Shown: piece after piece, positions 33,640 through 44,230 of the stretch
How positions within the stretch are numbered: position 1 is the stretch's first letter
Layout: each line of letters begins with the position of its first letter
Origin: Brachionus manjavacas
Taxonomy: Eukaryota > Rotifera > Eurotatoria > Ploima > Brachionidae
Length of the DNA: 64,000 nt
Direction of reading: 5' to 3'
Assembly (NCBI GenBank): GCA_019054805.1
Contig: JAHQIY010000010.1
Coordinates: 1,099,501-1,163,500 of the forward strand
Notes under the pieces: generated by a model
Seen by the model: the letters and a program-made list of their open reading frames with translations, nothing else
Told to the model about the DNA's origin: nothing
Database searches by the model: none
Translations under genes and position numbers: made by a program

Positions 33640-34674
33640 TCAATATGATTGACTTTTTCATGCTTTATAATCAATCAAAGTTTTGGCACATTTAGGTGAC
33701 AATCTTTCTTTTTAGTTCTTTAAAAGTGATATGAATACTTTTTTTTCCCTGGTAAAAAGTTTTCTTGAACAAATTTCTTTTAGGAATTTGAAAATTTAAT
33801 TTATATTTTGGTAACTTTTTTAGTTTAATCAAAATAAACTAAATTAAACAAAATAAAAGGTGTTTGTCTTTCAGAGTCTCTGGAGTAAAACATCCCCAAC
33901 TCAAAAATTTTCAAAGATACTTTTTTTTTCATTTTTTTGTCTCTTAACAAAAGTGTTGGGATCCGTACAAGCGGACACTTAACAGGCAAAAAATTTTCAG
34001 AAACCGTGGCCGTGTTCGCATTAGCCGAACAACCTTTCTGGCGGTCGGTCGTTTGGTAGGTCATCTAGGCGGTCAAAAAAAGGTTTTAATTGATATATTT
34101 TATTGACATAATGGGGTTCTTTTTTGGTCATTTAATCTATTCATAAGTGAATAGTGCTTTTTTGAAGTTTTTTTAATAACAGTGATAAAATTAATCAAAA
34201 ATTATATTATATTCATACTTACTCTAAAGCTTATTCTTACCTTAATATTTGTTAGAAATTTCAAAACATTTGGGCTTTCGGTTCGCTAGATATAACAAAA
34301 AGTGTATGAATAACTAATATTTTTGAAGAAATTAAAAAAGACAAATTTCAGTGTCTTTTTTTAGATAACTTTTGATACAAAAGTCATTGAAAAATGATCA
34401 GGGGCTTATTTTAATCAGTCTTTTTTGCTCTTTAAAATAAACAACTAAACATATATATTTACCTTCAAAACATTTGAGGACAATTGTCATTTTTAGGTAA
34501 AGGTGTTCCAGATGGCCTATTTCGGTTAATTAACATAGTAAAAACTTTTAATTTAATTTTTTCTAAATATTAGATGATAATAAATAACTGTACAAAATTT
34601 GGTTAAATTTTGTCTACTGGAACATATTTTTTTTACATGTCAAACTTTTGAACATTCTTTTTTGAACACCCGTT
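33640..34674. other. Non-coding stretch with a local GC-rich island
   Basis: No gene recognised. 33950-34075 is strikingly less AT-rich than its surroundings, with repeated GGCGGTC/GGTCGGTC words. About 110 bp at 33855-33965 resemble 60990-61110, so part of this is a dispersed repeat. Confidence 0.4.
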
Positions 34675-35587
34675 ATTTGGTTTAATTTTTTGTGTTTGAA
34701 TTACAAAATGTATCCAATGTTGAAAAAATATTGAAAAAGTGCGATGTTTCAAATAAAAAAATAATTTTAAGCTAATATTGCAAGCATGAAAAACTTAGTT
34801 TTTTTTTATGAATTTAATTTTTATTATTTATGCTGAAAGGCAAAGATTTAAGAAGAGAGCGCATTTAGGTATTTGGGATTATGGAGTGATTAAAGAGTAA
34901 CACCAAGTCAACCAGATCATAGCAAATGCTATTTCAAAAGCTCCTCCAAAAAAAAAAAACCTAAAAACTATTAACAAATTTTTATATCAGTTTCGAGAAT
35001 AAGGCATTCTATTAAATTTTGAGCTTTATTCAATTTGTTCGCATAATCTAAAAATCTTTCGTCTAATTCTTATTTAAACAAAAAAATTGCTTGAACCATT
35101 AGTTCACAAAACCTGAGAACAAAATATTTTGGATAATAAGTGAACTATGGTTCAGCTAACCGACTAGATTCATTTTTTAATGATTGAATGCAAATTTTAA
35201 TCAAAACGAATTAATTATCTTTTTTTTCTTTTTTATGGTCATTTTTATTTTTTTTTAATTATTTAATTTTATATTATTTAATTAAAATTTTAATTGTTTT
35301 CATATGTTTCTAGTCTGAATGAGCATTTGTTCGCGTAAAAATAAATAAAAGAATTATTTAGAAATTAAAAAAGAATTTTCAATATTTTTTTCAGATTTTA
35401 AAATAAAAATTAAACTCATTCTATTTCACTAAAGAGTTTAATTTCATTTATGAAAATGCTTGCAATATTAACTTAAAATTATTTTTTTATTTGAAACTGA
35501 AAAAAATATTTAAGACATCGCAATTTTTTAATGTTATTTCAACATTTGATACTTTTTGTAATTCAAACACAAAAAATTAAACCATTT
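34675..35587 (+). mobile_element. Non-autonomous inverted-repeat element, copy B
   Basis: The ends ATTTGGTTTAATTTTTTG (34675) and the inverted TTAAACCAT (to 35587) carry the same terminal repeat as copies A, C and E. The interior matches copy A and, inverted, copy C (CTGAACCATAGTTCAC-type block, TTTTATGGTCATTTTTATT), with a deletion near 34800 relative to C. It contains the GAATGAGCATTTG...AAATAAATAAA tail motif at about 35316-35350. Confidence 0.8.
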
Positions 35588-35689
35588 GCATCATTATTTT
35601 TTCCGTTTGAGAAAAAAGGACCAATAATATAAATAATTGTTCCATCAGTTGCTACAACCAGCATAAACTTAAGTAAACACCGCTTCTTG

Positions 35690-35850
35690 TGTTCAGAAAA
35701 AGACAACACACAACTCTACATGAATATTTAAGAGAAATTAATCATGCTAAAGAAAAAAAACTTCCAAGTCTATCATAATTTATCGACTTTAGAAAAGCTT
35801 TTGATGTTTTGACCCCAATTTTTTGCTTTTAAAATTTTTTTCTCATTAGT
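35690..35850 (+). pseudogene. LINE polymerase scrap, inverted near-copy of 32345-32480
   Basis: The plus strand encodes TTLHEYLREINHAKEKKLPS and IDFRKAFDVLTPIFCF. By eye it differs from the reverse complement of 32345-32480 at only a handful of positions, far fewer than other repeats in the window. Confidence 0.75.
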
Positions 35851-36515
35851 TTCAAACAAAAAATTGTTTAGTATTAGTAGACTTTTCTATCTGACAACTT
35901 CTGTCAAAATTCAATTTTTAAGACATTAATTTTGCCTTATTTTGATTATTGTTCAACTCTTTTGTGTTATTTTTCAAAAGACGCAACAATTAAATTGCTA
36001 AAAGTTATTATTTCTCAATTTTTTAATAATTAAAATTAAAATTTGAAATTGATTCTTCAATGATATTGATAATTTTCTAGAAAAATATGGGTTTTTTGCT
36101 TTTAAGCATAGAATTCTTGATAGTGTATGTGTAACTTGCAAAGAAAAAATTACCGATTTTAAGATCAATTCATGTGATTTTCTTGGTTGTCACTAAAAAG
36201 CGGAAAACGGAATTTCCGCGACCCATTTTTAATTCTAGCTGGTTGGGACTCGGGGATCAAGATCTCAGTTTTAAAATTAATATCCAAATTTTGACTCATT
36301 GAAATCAATTCTAGCTTAAAAAACGAGAAAGAAAAGATTTTTTGATTTACATTAATATATTTTTTAATGTCTAGGATATCTCTATTTGTCTTCAAAATTT
36401 TTCAAATTAACAAAAAGTCTCAATTTTTCATTTTAAAAAAAATAAAAAATGCGCTAAAATACTTAAAGATATTTATTTGAAATTTTTTCAATTTTTATAA
36501 TATTTACACAATTTT

Positions 36516-37844
36516 TCAATTTAATGAATCACAATTTTGAATCAATTCAGTCAGATCAGATGACTTACTCGACGAAGACTTTGAGCTCGTTGACAAAGTT
36601 GGCGAAGACAAAGAAGAACTTGACACTTGACTTGGATTCCTATTTTCATTTAAATTCAACTCTTTCAATTCATTTATGTCTCTTAAATAATTTAAATTCT
36701 CCTCATATTTACTCTGTTTAAATTTTGACGTGAACGCTGTAAAAGACCTTGAAAAGTTTGATCGCCTAAATGGATTTATGCCCACATTTTTTTCATTTTT
36801 ACTCATGAACGATTTTGAATGTTTTATGGCCACTTTTGTCGGCTCTTGGGACTTGCTCAAATCGGACAAAAACTCATAGCTCACCTCCAAGAAGGCTTTT
36901 GGCGTATTTTCCGACATTATTGTTGACTCGAACTCGAAGTGATCTTCGATCATTGGGGTCGGTGATGGATAGCAAGAGGATATTGATGATGATGAAGACG
37001 ATGACAAAAATAACTCTTGACTCACTTTATTGTCATATTTGTGCAGTAAATTCTCTGTCTTGGTCGCAGTTGCTTCCTCTTCTTGGTCCGCTGTATTCTC
37101 ATTCTCTTCTTCAATCAAATCCATCTGATCCCCTATTTCGTCAAACTCTTCTTCATCTTCTTCTATAACATCGTCCAGTCTGGGCGCGCTGCACATGCCG
37201 TGTTGAACTGGCGGCTTGTAAGTTTGTGTGGCGCTGCGCAATTGTCTTTTTTTGCAGCCCAGTTGGTTTTGTAGGAGGCCGCCATTTTTCGAGTTGCACA
37301 GCCTTGAATTTTGAAGGCGCTTTTTCTCTCTCTTATAGTCACTAAATGTCTGCTTTAGCTTGTCATTTAGCAGGCTCTCGATTGCTTTGGCGTGCTTGGA
37401 ACTTTGGCACAAGGCGGCATGACACCTTATTTCGGTTTTGAGATTTTTGCCCACATGTTGGTAGACCCAGATCAACAGTTTTGGATTCATTGAGTGCGCT
37501 TTGCACAGATAAATTCGGTGACCGAAATATTCGGTCACCCCATGGTCTCTAGTGTCGACTCTGAGCCCGCCTTGGGTCAGTGTGAGGCTCATTTTTATGC
37601 CGGCTTGACCCCCGTGTTTCACATGATTGTCCCACAGAATCTTGACCGGCTTGTCAATGCTGAACAGTTGGCTGGAATTTATTTCTTCGTTAAAACTGGT
37701 GTCCAAATTAAGAGTGTTGGTCGAATTCAAAAAAGCGCCCTTCAGCAAGCATGTCATCACATTTCCCAGATAGTGCACCTTGTAGATTATTTCCGGGCTA
37801 TTGACCTCAAATGTTTTACGACGACCAAATATTGAGTTCAACAT
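36516..37844 (-). CDS. FAM43: FAM43-type PTB/PID-domain protein, single exon
   Basis: 442 residues from ATG 37844, intronless like vertebrate FAM43A/B. A phosphotyrosine-binding (PID) domain fills about residues 15-175: YKVHYLGN at 21-28, KMSLTLTQGGLRV, HRIYLCKAHSM, LLIWVYQHVGK, EIRCHAALCQSSKHAKAIES, and FSDYKREKKRLQ. The family-specific segment after the domain is present: YKPPVQHGMCSAPRLDDVIEE at about 209-229 corresponds to the YKPPVE...SAPKL segment of vertebrate FAM43. An acidic stretch (229-265) and a Ser-rich, disordered tail follow. PTB domains dock on NPxY-type peptides of membrane receptors; the molecular role of FAM43 is poorly known. AATAAA lies 39 bp after the stop (minus strand, 36472-36477). 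Apparent frames on the plus strand here are shadows. Confidence 0.92.
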   Translation of the reverse strand: MLNSIFGRRKTFEVNSPEIIYKVHYLGNVMTCLLKGAFLNSTNTLNLDTSFNEEINSSQLFSIDKPVKILWDNHVKHGGQAGIKMSLTLTQGGLRVDTRDHGVTEYFGHRIYLCKAHSMNPKLLIWVYQHVGKNLKTEIRCHAALCQSSKHAKAIESLLNDKLKQTFSDYKREKKRLQNSRLCNSKNGGLLQNQLGCKKRQLRSATQTYKPPVQHGMCSAPRLDDVIEEDEEEFDEIGDQMDLIEEENENTADQEEEATATKTENLLHKYDNKVSQELFLSSSSSSSISSCYPSPTPMIEDHFEFESTIMSENTPKAFLEVSYEFLSDLSKSQEPTKVAIKHSKSFMSKNEKNVGINPFRRSNFSRSFTAFTSKFKQSKYEENLNYLRDINELKELNLNENRNPSQVSSSSLSSPTLSTSSKSSSSKSSDLTELIQNCDSLN

Positions 37845-38199
37845 TTTGTTTACTATTTTAGAAACTAAAATACTTTTATTAAACCATTTTTATCTAGAAA
37901 AAAAATAATTTTAAAATATTCATGCTCTTTTTTTTTAATAGACACTCGGAGCTAAATTTTGTTTTAGTTTAAAAAAAAAAGTTTATCTGGAATTTATCAT
38001 AGCTAATTAATAATGTATTGGATTAAACGATGCGAAGATGAATGAAGGATATTGTGGTCAGTGACAATGGTGATATTTGCTTAAAAATAATTTTTAATAA
38101 AAAATATAAAACGCGTATTTAGTTTGAATACCAAAATTTTTCAATTGATACTACAAATATTATTATTATAAATAATAGTCAATCGCGGAGCGCGTGAAA
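37845..38199. other. Upstream region of the FAM43 gene
   Basis: AT-rich; would hold the promoter. TATTTTAG lies about 25 nt before the ATG on the minus strand and could be an acceptor for a 5' leader or a non-coding first exon, but such words are common here. Confidence 0.3.
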
Positions 38200-39700
38200 A
38201 ACTGTGAATCTTTGCCGAGCTAATGCTCCTTCAGAATAAAAATTAAAAAAAAAATTAAATAAGATAAAATAAAATGAAAAATAAAAATAAAGAAAAAAGA
38301 GGATAAATAAGTTTAAGTAATTAAAAGAAAATTAAAAATGGCTAGAGGTTAGATATTTTTAAATATTTGATAGTTAAGGAAAAAAAGAAGAAATTGTTAG
38401 GTAGATATTCGATAAATCTTGATATTGTTTCACCAGTCTGACGACCAATGTAACAGAATGATTCATAATAGATCGAACTGCTGAATTTTGAATAACTTGT
38501 ATTTATTTAATGTTTCTTTCTGAGGAACATCAATTAATGGACTGACAAAAAAACTACATATGATGAAAAATAAATTAGTTGACTGATAAAATAATTATTT
38601 GAGTGACAAAAATACTTTTTTGACTAATTAATTATTTTTACAACAAATTAATGATTTTGAGGTGACAATAAAAATGAAAATCTTGAACTACAGCACCAAA
38701 ATCAGAAGGAAGTTCCAGACGATTATGACAAGCCGTTTTGTCCAAATCTCATCATCAAGCTAGAGTCAATTATGAGAAACCGTCACAATTTAAGTTCATT
38801 CCTTACAATCTTAGAGAATTAAATTACTAAATAGCTTTCTTTTTTTTTCCTTATTCTCTCCTTGTGAAGCATAGGTTCATTACTTTTGATTTAAACTCAA
38901 GTCGAACTAAATACCTAAATTAGAACTAAAATAAAATAAAATAAAAATGAATAAAATTTTGTCAGTGCAAAATGATTAAAAAGTCATCTCAATATAAATA
39001 TATTTGTCAGTCGTTTAGTTTTTTTGTCAGAATAATTAGTTTTTATTGTCAGCTAAAAAAGATTAAATTAATCACCACATTTAGTTATTTTTGTCATCTT
39101 AAAAAAATTAAATTTGTTACCCCAAAAAATTTAAGCCGTTTCTGAGAATGAATTTAAACAAGGAAACGAATAGTCCAAGATTGATCCTTTTCAAAGATTT
39201 GTAAAGATTTACTAATGTTTTTGGTTTTAAACCCCATTTTTTATTTGAGAGATATTTTATTATATTAAGTCTTGAATTACATAGCTCTTTCAATTCATAT
39301 ACGATTTGACCAAAGGTAAGTTTTGGGTCCAATTCGATGCCTAAGAATTTGACTTCTTCCTCATTATTTAAATTGATTTCATTAATTTTAACTTTAGTTT
39401 TTTCTCAAAGATCATGTAACATGAATTTTTATTAGAAATTTTCATTTTCCATTTGAAAAGCCATCGTTCAACTTTTTTAGGTACTTATTAATCATGTTTT
39501 CAAGATTTCCTATCTTTTTGAAAATAAAAAAAAAAGGCCAAATCATCTGCAAAAAGAAGAGAGCATTGACTCTGTAAGCATGGATATTCCAAATCAGAAA
39601 GTAAAATGATGAGAAGATGCTTGATATGGACTTGTCCTAATAAATGTAGTAAATAAATTTTTATTATATCTTTTTTGGTTGAATTTTTTTTCATTTAAAT
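38200..39700 (-). pseudogene. LINE polymerase remnant with catalytic FADD box, interrupted
   Basis: Minus strand from 39700: broken palm sequence with CSLLFADDLAFFFYFQKD (catalytic FADD), WLFKWKMKISNKNSCYMIF-like thumb start, DPKLTFGQIVYELKELCNSR, and LNIIKYLSNKKWGLKPKTLV. After an inserted block (about 38541-39110) the end of the polymerase appears (IQNSAVRSI, VVRL). The tail reads CTGAAGGAGCATTAGCTCGG on the minus strand near 38225. Closely related to the plus-strand LINE at 20010-22742. Confidence 0.82.
38541..39110. other. Insert with repeated TGACAAAAA words in inverted orientation
   Basis: The left side has GACTGACAAAAAAACTA and GTGACAAAAATAC; the right side has their complements TTTAGTTTTTTTGTCAG and TTAGTTATTTTTGTCA. 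The block interrupts the LINE at 38200-39700, so it is probably a separate inverted-repeat element. It also contains, at 38855-38905, a scrap of the LINE end found at 43990-44040 (GTGAAGCATAGGT, CATTACTTTTGATTT). Confidence 0.5.
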
Positions 39701-42700
39701 TTTTATGGTTAAAAAAAAAGGTTGTAATAATAAAAATTTAAATTGTCTTTCTTTAATATTTTTGTCTATTCTAATAAATTTGTGGTGAAATTTAAAAAAA
39801 AAAAATTTATTACTCATTTTTAATTATTATTAGTCCACCTCCAAGTATTGATTAAAAAAAAACTTATTAAACTTATTATTTAATATCATGTTAAAAACTA
39901 ATTTTTACATTCATTAAAACAAAAATATTTAAAAAAAATCATTTTTTTATTCTTTGCCATAAATTTATTTCCTAAAATTAATTTTTTAATTTGATAGCAT
40001 ATTTTTGCATGCAATCCATTCAGGTTATCAACTTTTCCCGATTTTTTCTTATTTTTTTATCTTCCACTTTCCAATAAAAACTTAACCGAATTTTTAACTT
40101 GAAATCAATCATAATCTTATTATGTTGGTTTTTAGATAGGAAATAAAATATGAAATTTTTGTGTTCAAACTATTCAATTTGTACTGAATTGCATAACGCT
40201 CAGTTTGATCTTACTTCTACCTAAAGCAAAAAGATTTTAATTTATTCAAGCTTAAAATTAAAAAAAAAACTCAATCAATATTTCTTCAACCCTTAAGGTT
40301 GATCATATTTTTTCTAAAACTTTTATTGTTACTTATTATATTTGAATATTAAACAATTGTAAACAAATTCTGTTAAATCAAAATCTTAAATTTTTAAGTC
40401 AAAAACATCTGAAAATTTTTATTTTTTATTAGAAAAATGTTCAGGCCGAGTTCCTACATACCCCAATTGTATATTAACAATCCAGGACCTTAAATTAGTT
40501 TTTCTAAAATTTAAACATTTTTTTTTTATTTTTTTTAAAGTAATTAACGATAAAAACTTGAAAAAAAATTAGAAAAAAAAACTCTAAAAACTAAATAATC
40601 AGATTTTCTTTCAGTTTTTTTAATTACACGAAAACGCCACGCTTAAAAGCTAAATTCAAAACAAAAATTTTATTGTCCCTATTTCGTTATTAATTGACTG
40701 AAACGCAAAATTTTATACAAGTATAAAAAAAATATAAATCTTCAATTATTAAGAAATTCTCATTTTTTCTACAACCAAAATTTTTTAAGCATCTTTAACT
40801 ACCTTTCTCTAAACCAGCTTCGGCTGAATAATAATTGCGGTACGGGAGATCAACTCGGCATTTGGTTATTCTCTTTACGCATAGCTCTGAAAAGAAGACG
40901 AGTGCTCTATTCTATTATTCTTTATGAATATACAATATAACTGTTATTTTTTATTAATAAGGTAGTAAAAATTAGTATTTAAAAATACATGATTAATTTT
41001 TATTTATCTTCTAAATTTTGCTCTTAAACTTCTTAACTTAAATACAAACATGACTTTTCGAAATAACAATACCCCAATTTCTCTTTTTAAGGTATTTTTT
41101 AGCTTCTTTTTTTTCTTAATTTAATGACTTAATGGATACAAAATTTAAAAATTCTGTTTTAATTGTTCCCATTATTTAAAAGCCACATAAAATAATTTTA
41201 TTTTTCGTAAAAAACTTTCAAAAATGTTGCAGTATCCTGCTTTAAAAAATTAAACAAATCAAGTTTTTTAATTTAAGAAATTATTTTTATAAATAATTTT
41301 TTTTTATTATATGTTTTTGGAACTTAAAATCATATAATTAAAAAATATTATATCTATCAGCTTTAATTTAAATTGTTTTTTTAATTGTCAAAAATATCAT
41401 GGCTATCTATTTATTGAATAAGTACAAAATCAAGCATGTTCGGCATTTTCAAATCGCTAAATTAAAGCCTAAATGTCTGATGCAACGAGTTCCCTATAGA
41501 TTACATTAATTCAAAAAAGAAGACCTAATGTCCCTAATTAGTGAGTAAAATACGGAATGAACCCGTGGAAATAAAAAAGGAAAATGGAAACAATAAAAAA
41601 ATATCTAATTGTCTATTTGTCTCCTAATCATTTTGCATTCTGAGATAATAAAAATTAAATAAATAATAAAATTTTAAATCTTTAAATCTCTTTGACTGTT
41701 GATTTTGAAATTATTATTTTAGTTAAATTATTTTAAAAAAAGAATCTTTAACTAGATAAGGTACCAGAGTTGTTAAAAAGTCACAAGTCTCAAGTCAAGT
41801 CCAAGTTCGGACTTTTTTCTTTTTAACTTGATTCATAAAGTAATCCTTGATGTAATCAAAATGCTTATCAAGAATTAAAAGAAACAAATCTATTGAAAAG
41901 GATCGATTTTCCTTGAAAAATTAGTGGGCATTTAGTTAAGTGAAAACAAAAAATTTGAGGAAATATGGCAATAAGTCGTGCAACAAGTGGTCGTTTGGTT
42001 TGAATCATATTTACCAAAAAAAAAACAAAAAAAAATGAATTTTAATTACTCTAAAACAAATAAAAAAATCAATAATTTTAATTTTTTGTGAACAACTATT
42101 TGATATTTTAGGCCCTTTTGATTAATTGATATGGTTTAGTCAAAAGTTTTTTCCAGACTGGCCAAATTCTAGAATAAGATTTTTTTAATTTTCAAATTTT
42201 CTTATTTCGGCTAAATAAAGGTTATTATTTTTATAATTTATCATTTTAAAAAAAATTCATCGTATCACTTATCATTAAAATCAACTAGTTTAAACTTTAA
42301 ACTTACTAATTTAATTTTTAACAATTCATCAAAAATTAAGAATTCGCATGCAAGAGGTTTTGAAGGCTTTGGTCGAGTAATCCAACTTGAATTAAAAAAT
42401 TGTCAATTTTCAGTACATACAATAAATCATGTTTGTTATTCGAAATTGATTAATAAATGCAATAACTGATAAATAGATCATTCAAACAAAAAAATTCTGA
42501 AAAACTTCAATAATTTTTATCTAAATAAATTATTTTCAAAATTATTTTTCTACACATTTACTCAAATTCTGTTCCTAAATGCTTGCTGAAAATAAAATAA
42601 TTAAATCGATTATTCAATTAAAAATTATCAGATTAATTAAATATATCAAAATACAGGAAATATTATAAAATTTAATTAAAAAAATAAAAAAATGAGCAGA

Positions 42701-43984
42701 AATAAAACGTAAATCATTTTAAAAAATGAAATGTTTGGCCTTATCAATATTTTAACTTTTTATAACATCATTAATTAATTCATACCTTTTTTTAAATATG
42801 CATTCCGAGTAGGCACGAAAAAGGTTCTTTTTTCTTCGGTAGAATTCTGTTTATCACAATGAAAATATTAATTAAATAAATAAAAAAAATACCTTTCAAA
42901 CAGGTTTTTTTCAAATTTAAATAAAACTTTATTAAACGAGTTTGATTTTGTTAACAAGAATTTTACACCAGAATTAGAAGAAAAAACATTTGATTTTTTT
43001 CTAGATCAAAATAAATCAATGTAAGTCCATAATTTTAAGCAAAAGAATCAAAATAATTTAGTAACATTGAAATATTAATTATCAAATACCCAACATCATT
43101 GTGTAATTGTTACCATAAAGTTGGTCTAGGAAGTAAACAACGTTCAAAACAACAATTAAAAAATGTTATCAAAAACATCAAAAGCGATTTTAAATCTTCT
43201 TTATAACATAACCAAAAAATACATAACAGAGAACATAAATGTTGATGTGAAAAAATTTTGGACATTTTATTTTAAATTTATAATTCTAAGCCAGAAAATT
43301 TGTTTATTCTTTCTTACTATGATTAAAAAAATCCCGCAAGGTAAAGAGATTCCGGAACGATATCGTGAATTTCACCTTATTTTTTTACTAATGCTAATCA
43401 TAAATAAAACTGTTAAGTTTTAAAAAATAATTTTATATTTACGGCTTCTTGAATAATTCTTTTTAATCTATTTTGTCATTTTCCACTTTTTTGTCAATTT
43501 CGGCCAGAAATTTACTCGGTTACCTTTAATTTTATCTTTTATTTTCATAACTTTAAAAATTTGAATTGAGATATTTTTAGGTCATTTTTTTTCTCGAATA
43601 AAATTAAATAAAAAATCTTTTATGAGGTAATGCTTTAATGTGTTAAAGAGGTGACAACTTTAAACCAAAAATGATTATACAATCGAATAGTCTCTGGAAG
43701 TGGCGAGTATAAAAAAAATATAAAAATTACCTGAATAAATGAACTAAAAAGCCTCTCATAAATGAATTGAACCTTTCAATTCATTTTTATTTTATCATTA
43801 TCATTAAAGTAGTCTTTTCACACTTTTCAAAATTTGAAAAATTTTTCAAAGAAACAATGAAACTTTTTTTGAAAATCAAGTGAATAGCAATCGAATGCAT
43901 TTGAATAGATAAAAAATAAAAAATTCTGAGCGAACTTCAAAAATTTTGAATTCCTTTAATGATAAATTAACTCATTTGTTTTTT
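39701..43984. other. Gene desert, very AT-rich
   Basis: No gene recognised on either strand. A small plus-strand piece at 43075-43115 resembles the LINE 3' block (ATACCCAACATCATTGTGTA). The 86-codon frame at 43163-43423 starts with ATG but is AT-rich with no recognisable fold and is not called a gene. Confidence 0.5.
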
Positions 43985-44230
43985 TACATTCCTTATTTTC
44001 TTCTTGTGAAGCATAGGTCCATTACTTTTGATTTGTATTAAGTCGATCCTTCGCCTTTAACCTCGCTTCTCTCCATGTCATCTCCATTTTGGCGACGTAT
44101 TTTATGATTGTTGACCTCCATGTTACTGAACGTCGCCCTTGAGTAATCCTTTGATGGACTCTTTTTGGTATCCGTGCTCCTTTCATTTTAAGTTGATGTC
44201 CAAGTCATCACAGTCTTTTATTCTTAATGC
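43985..44230 (-). pseudogene. LINE endonuclease/polymerase protein, last C-terminal segment
   Basis: Minus strand: HQLKMKGARIPKRVHQRITQ, GRRSVTWRSTIIKYVAKMEM, TWREARLKAKDRL. This is the conserved tail (R-IPK-V ... GRR--TWR ... W-EA---A-DR) of a widespread animal LINE polymerase, often annotated as craniofacial development protein 2. The frame upstream is broken at once. Dead fragment. Confidence 0.75.

Noticed and set aside
36524..37835. Several plus-strand frames over the FAM43 gene
   Set aside because: Shadows of the well-supported minus-strand PTB-domain gene.
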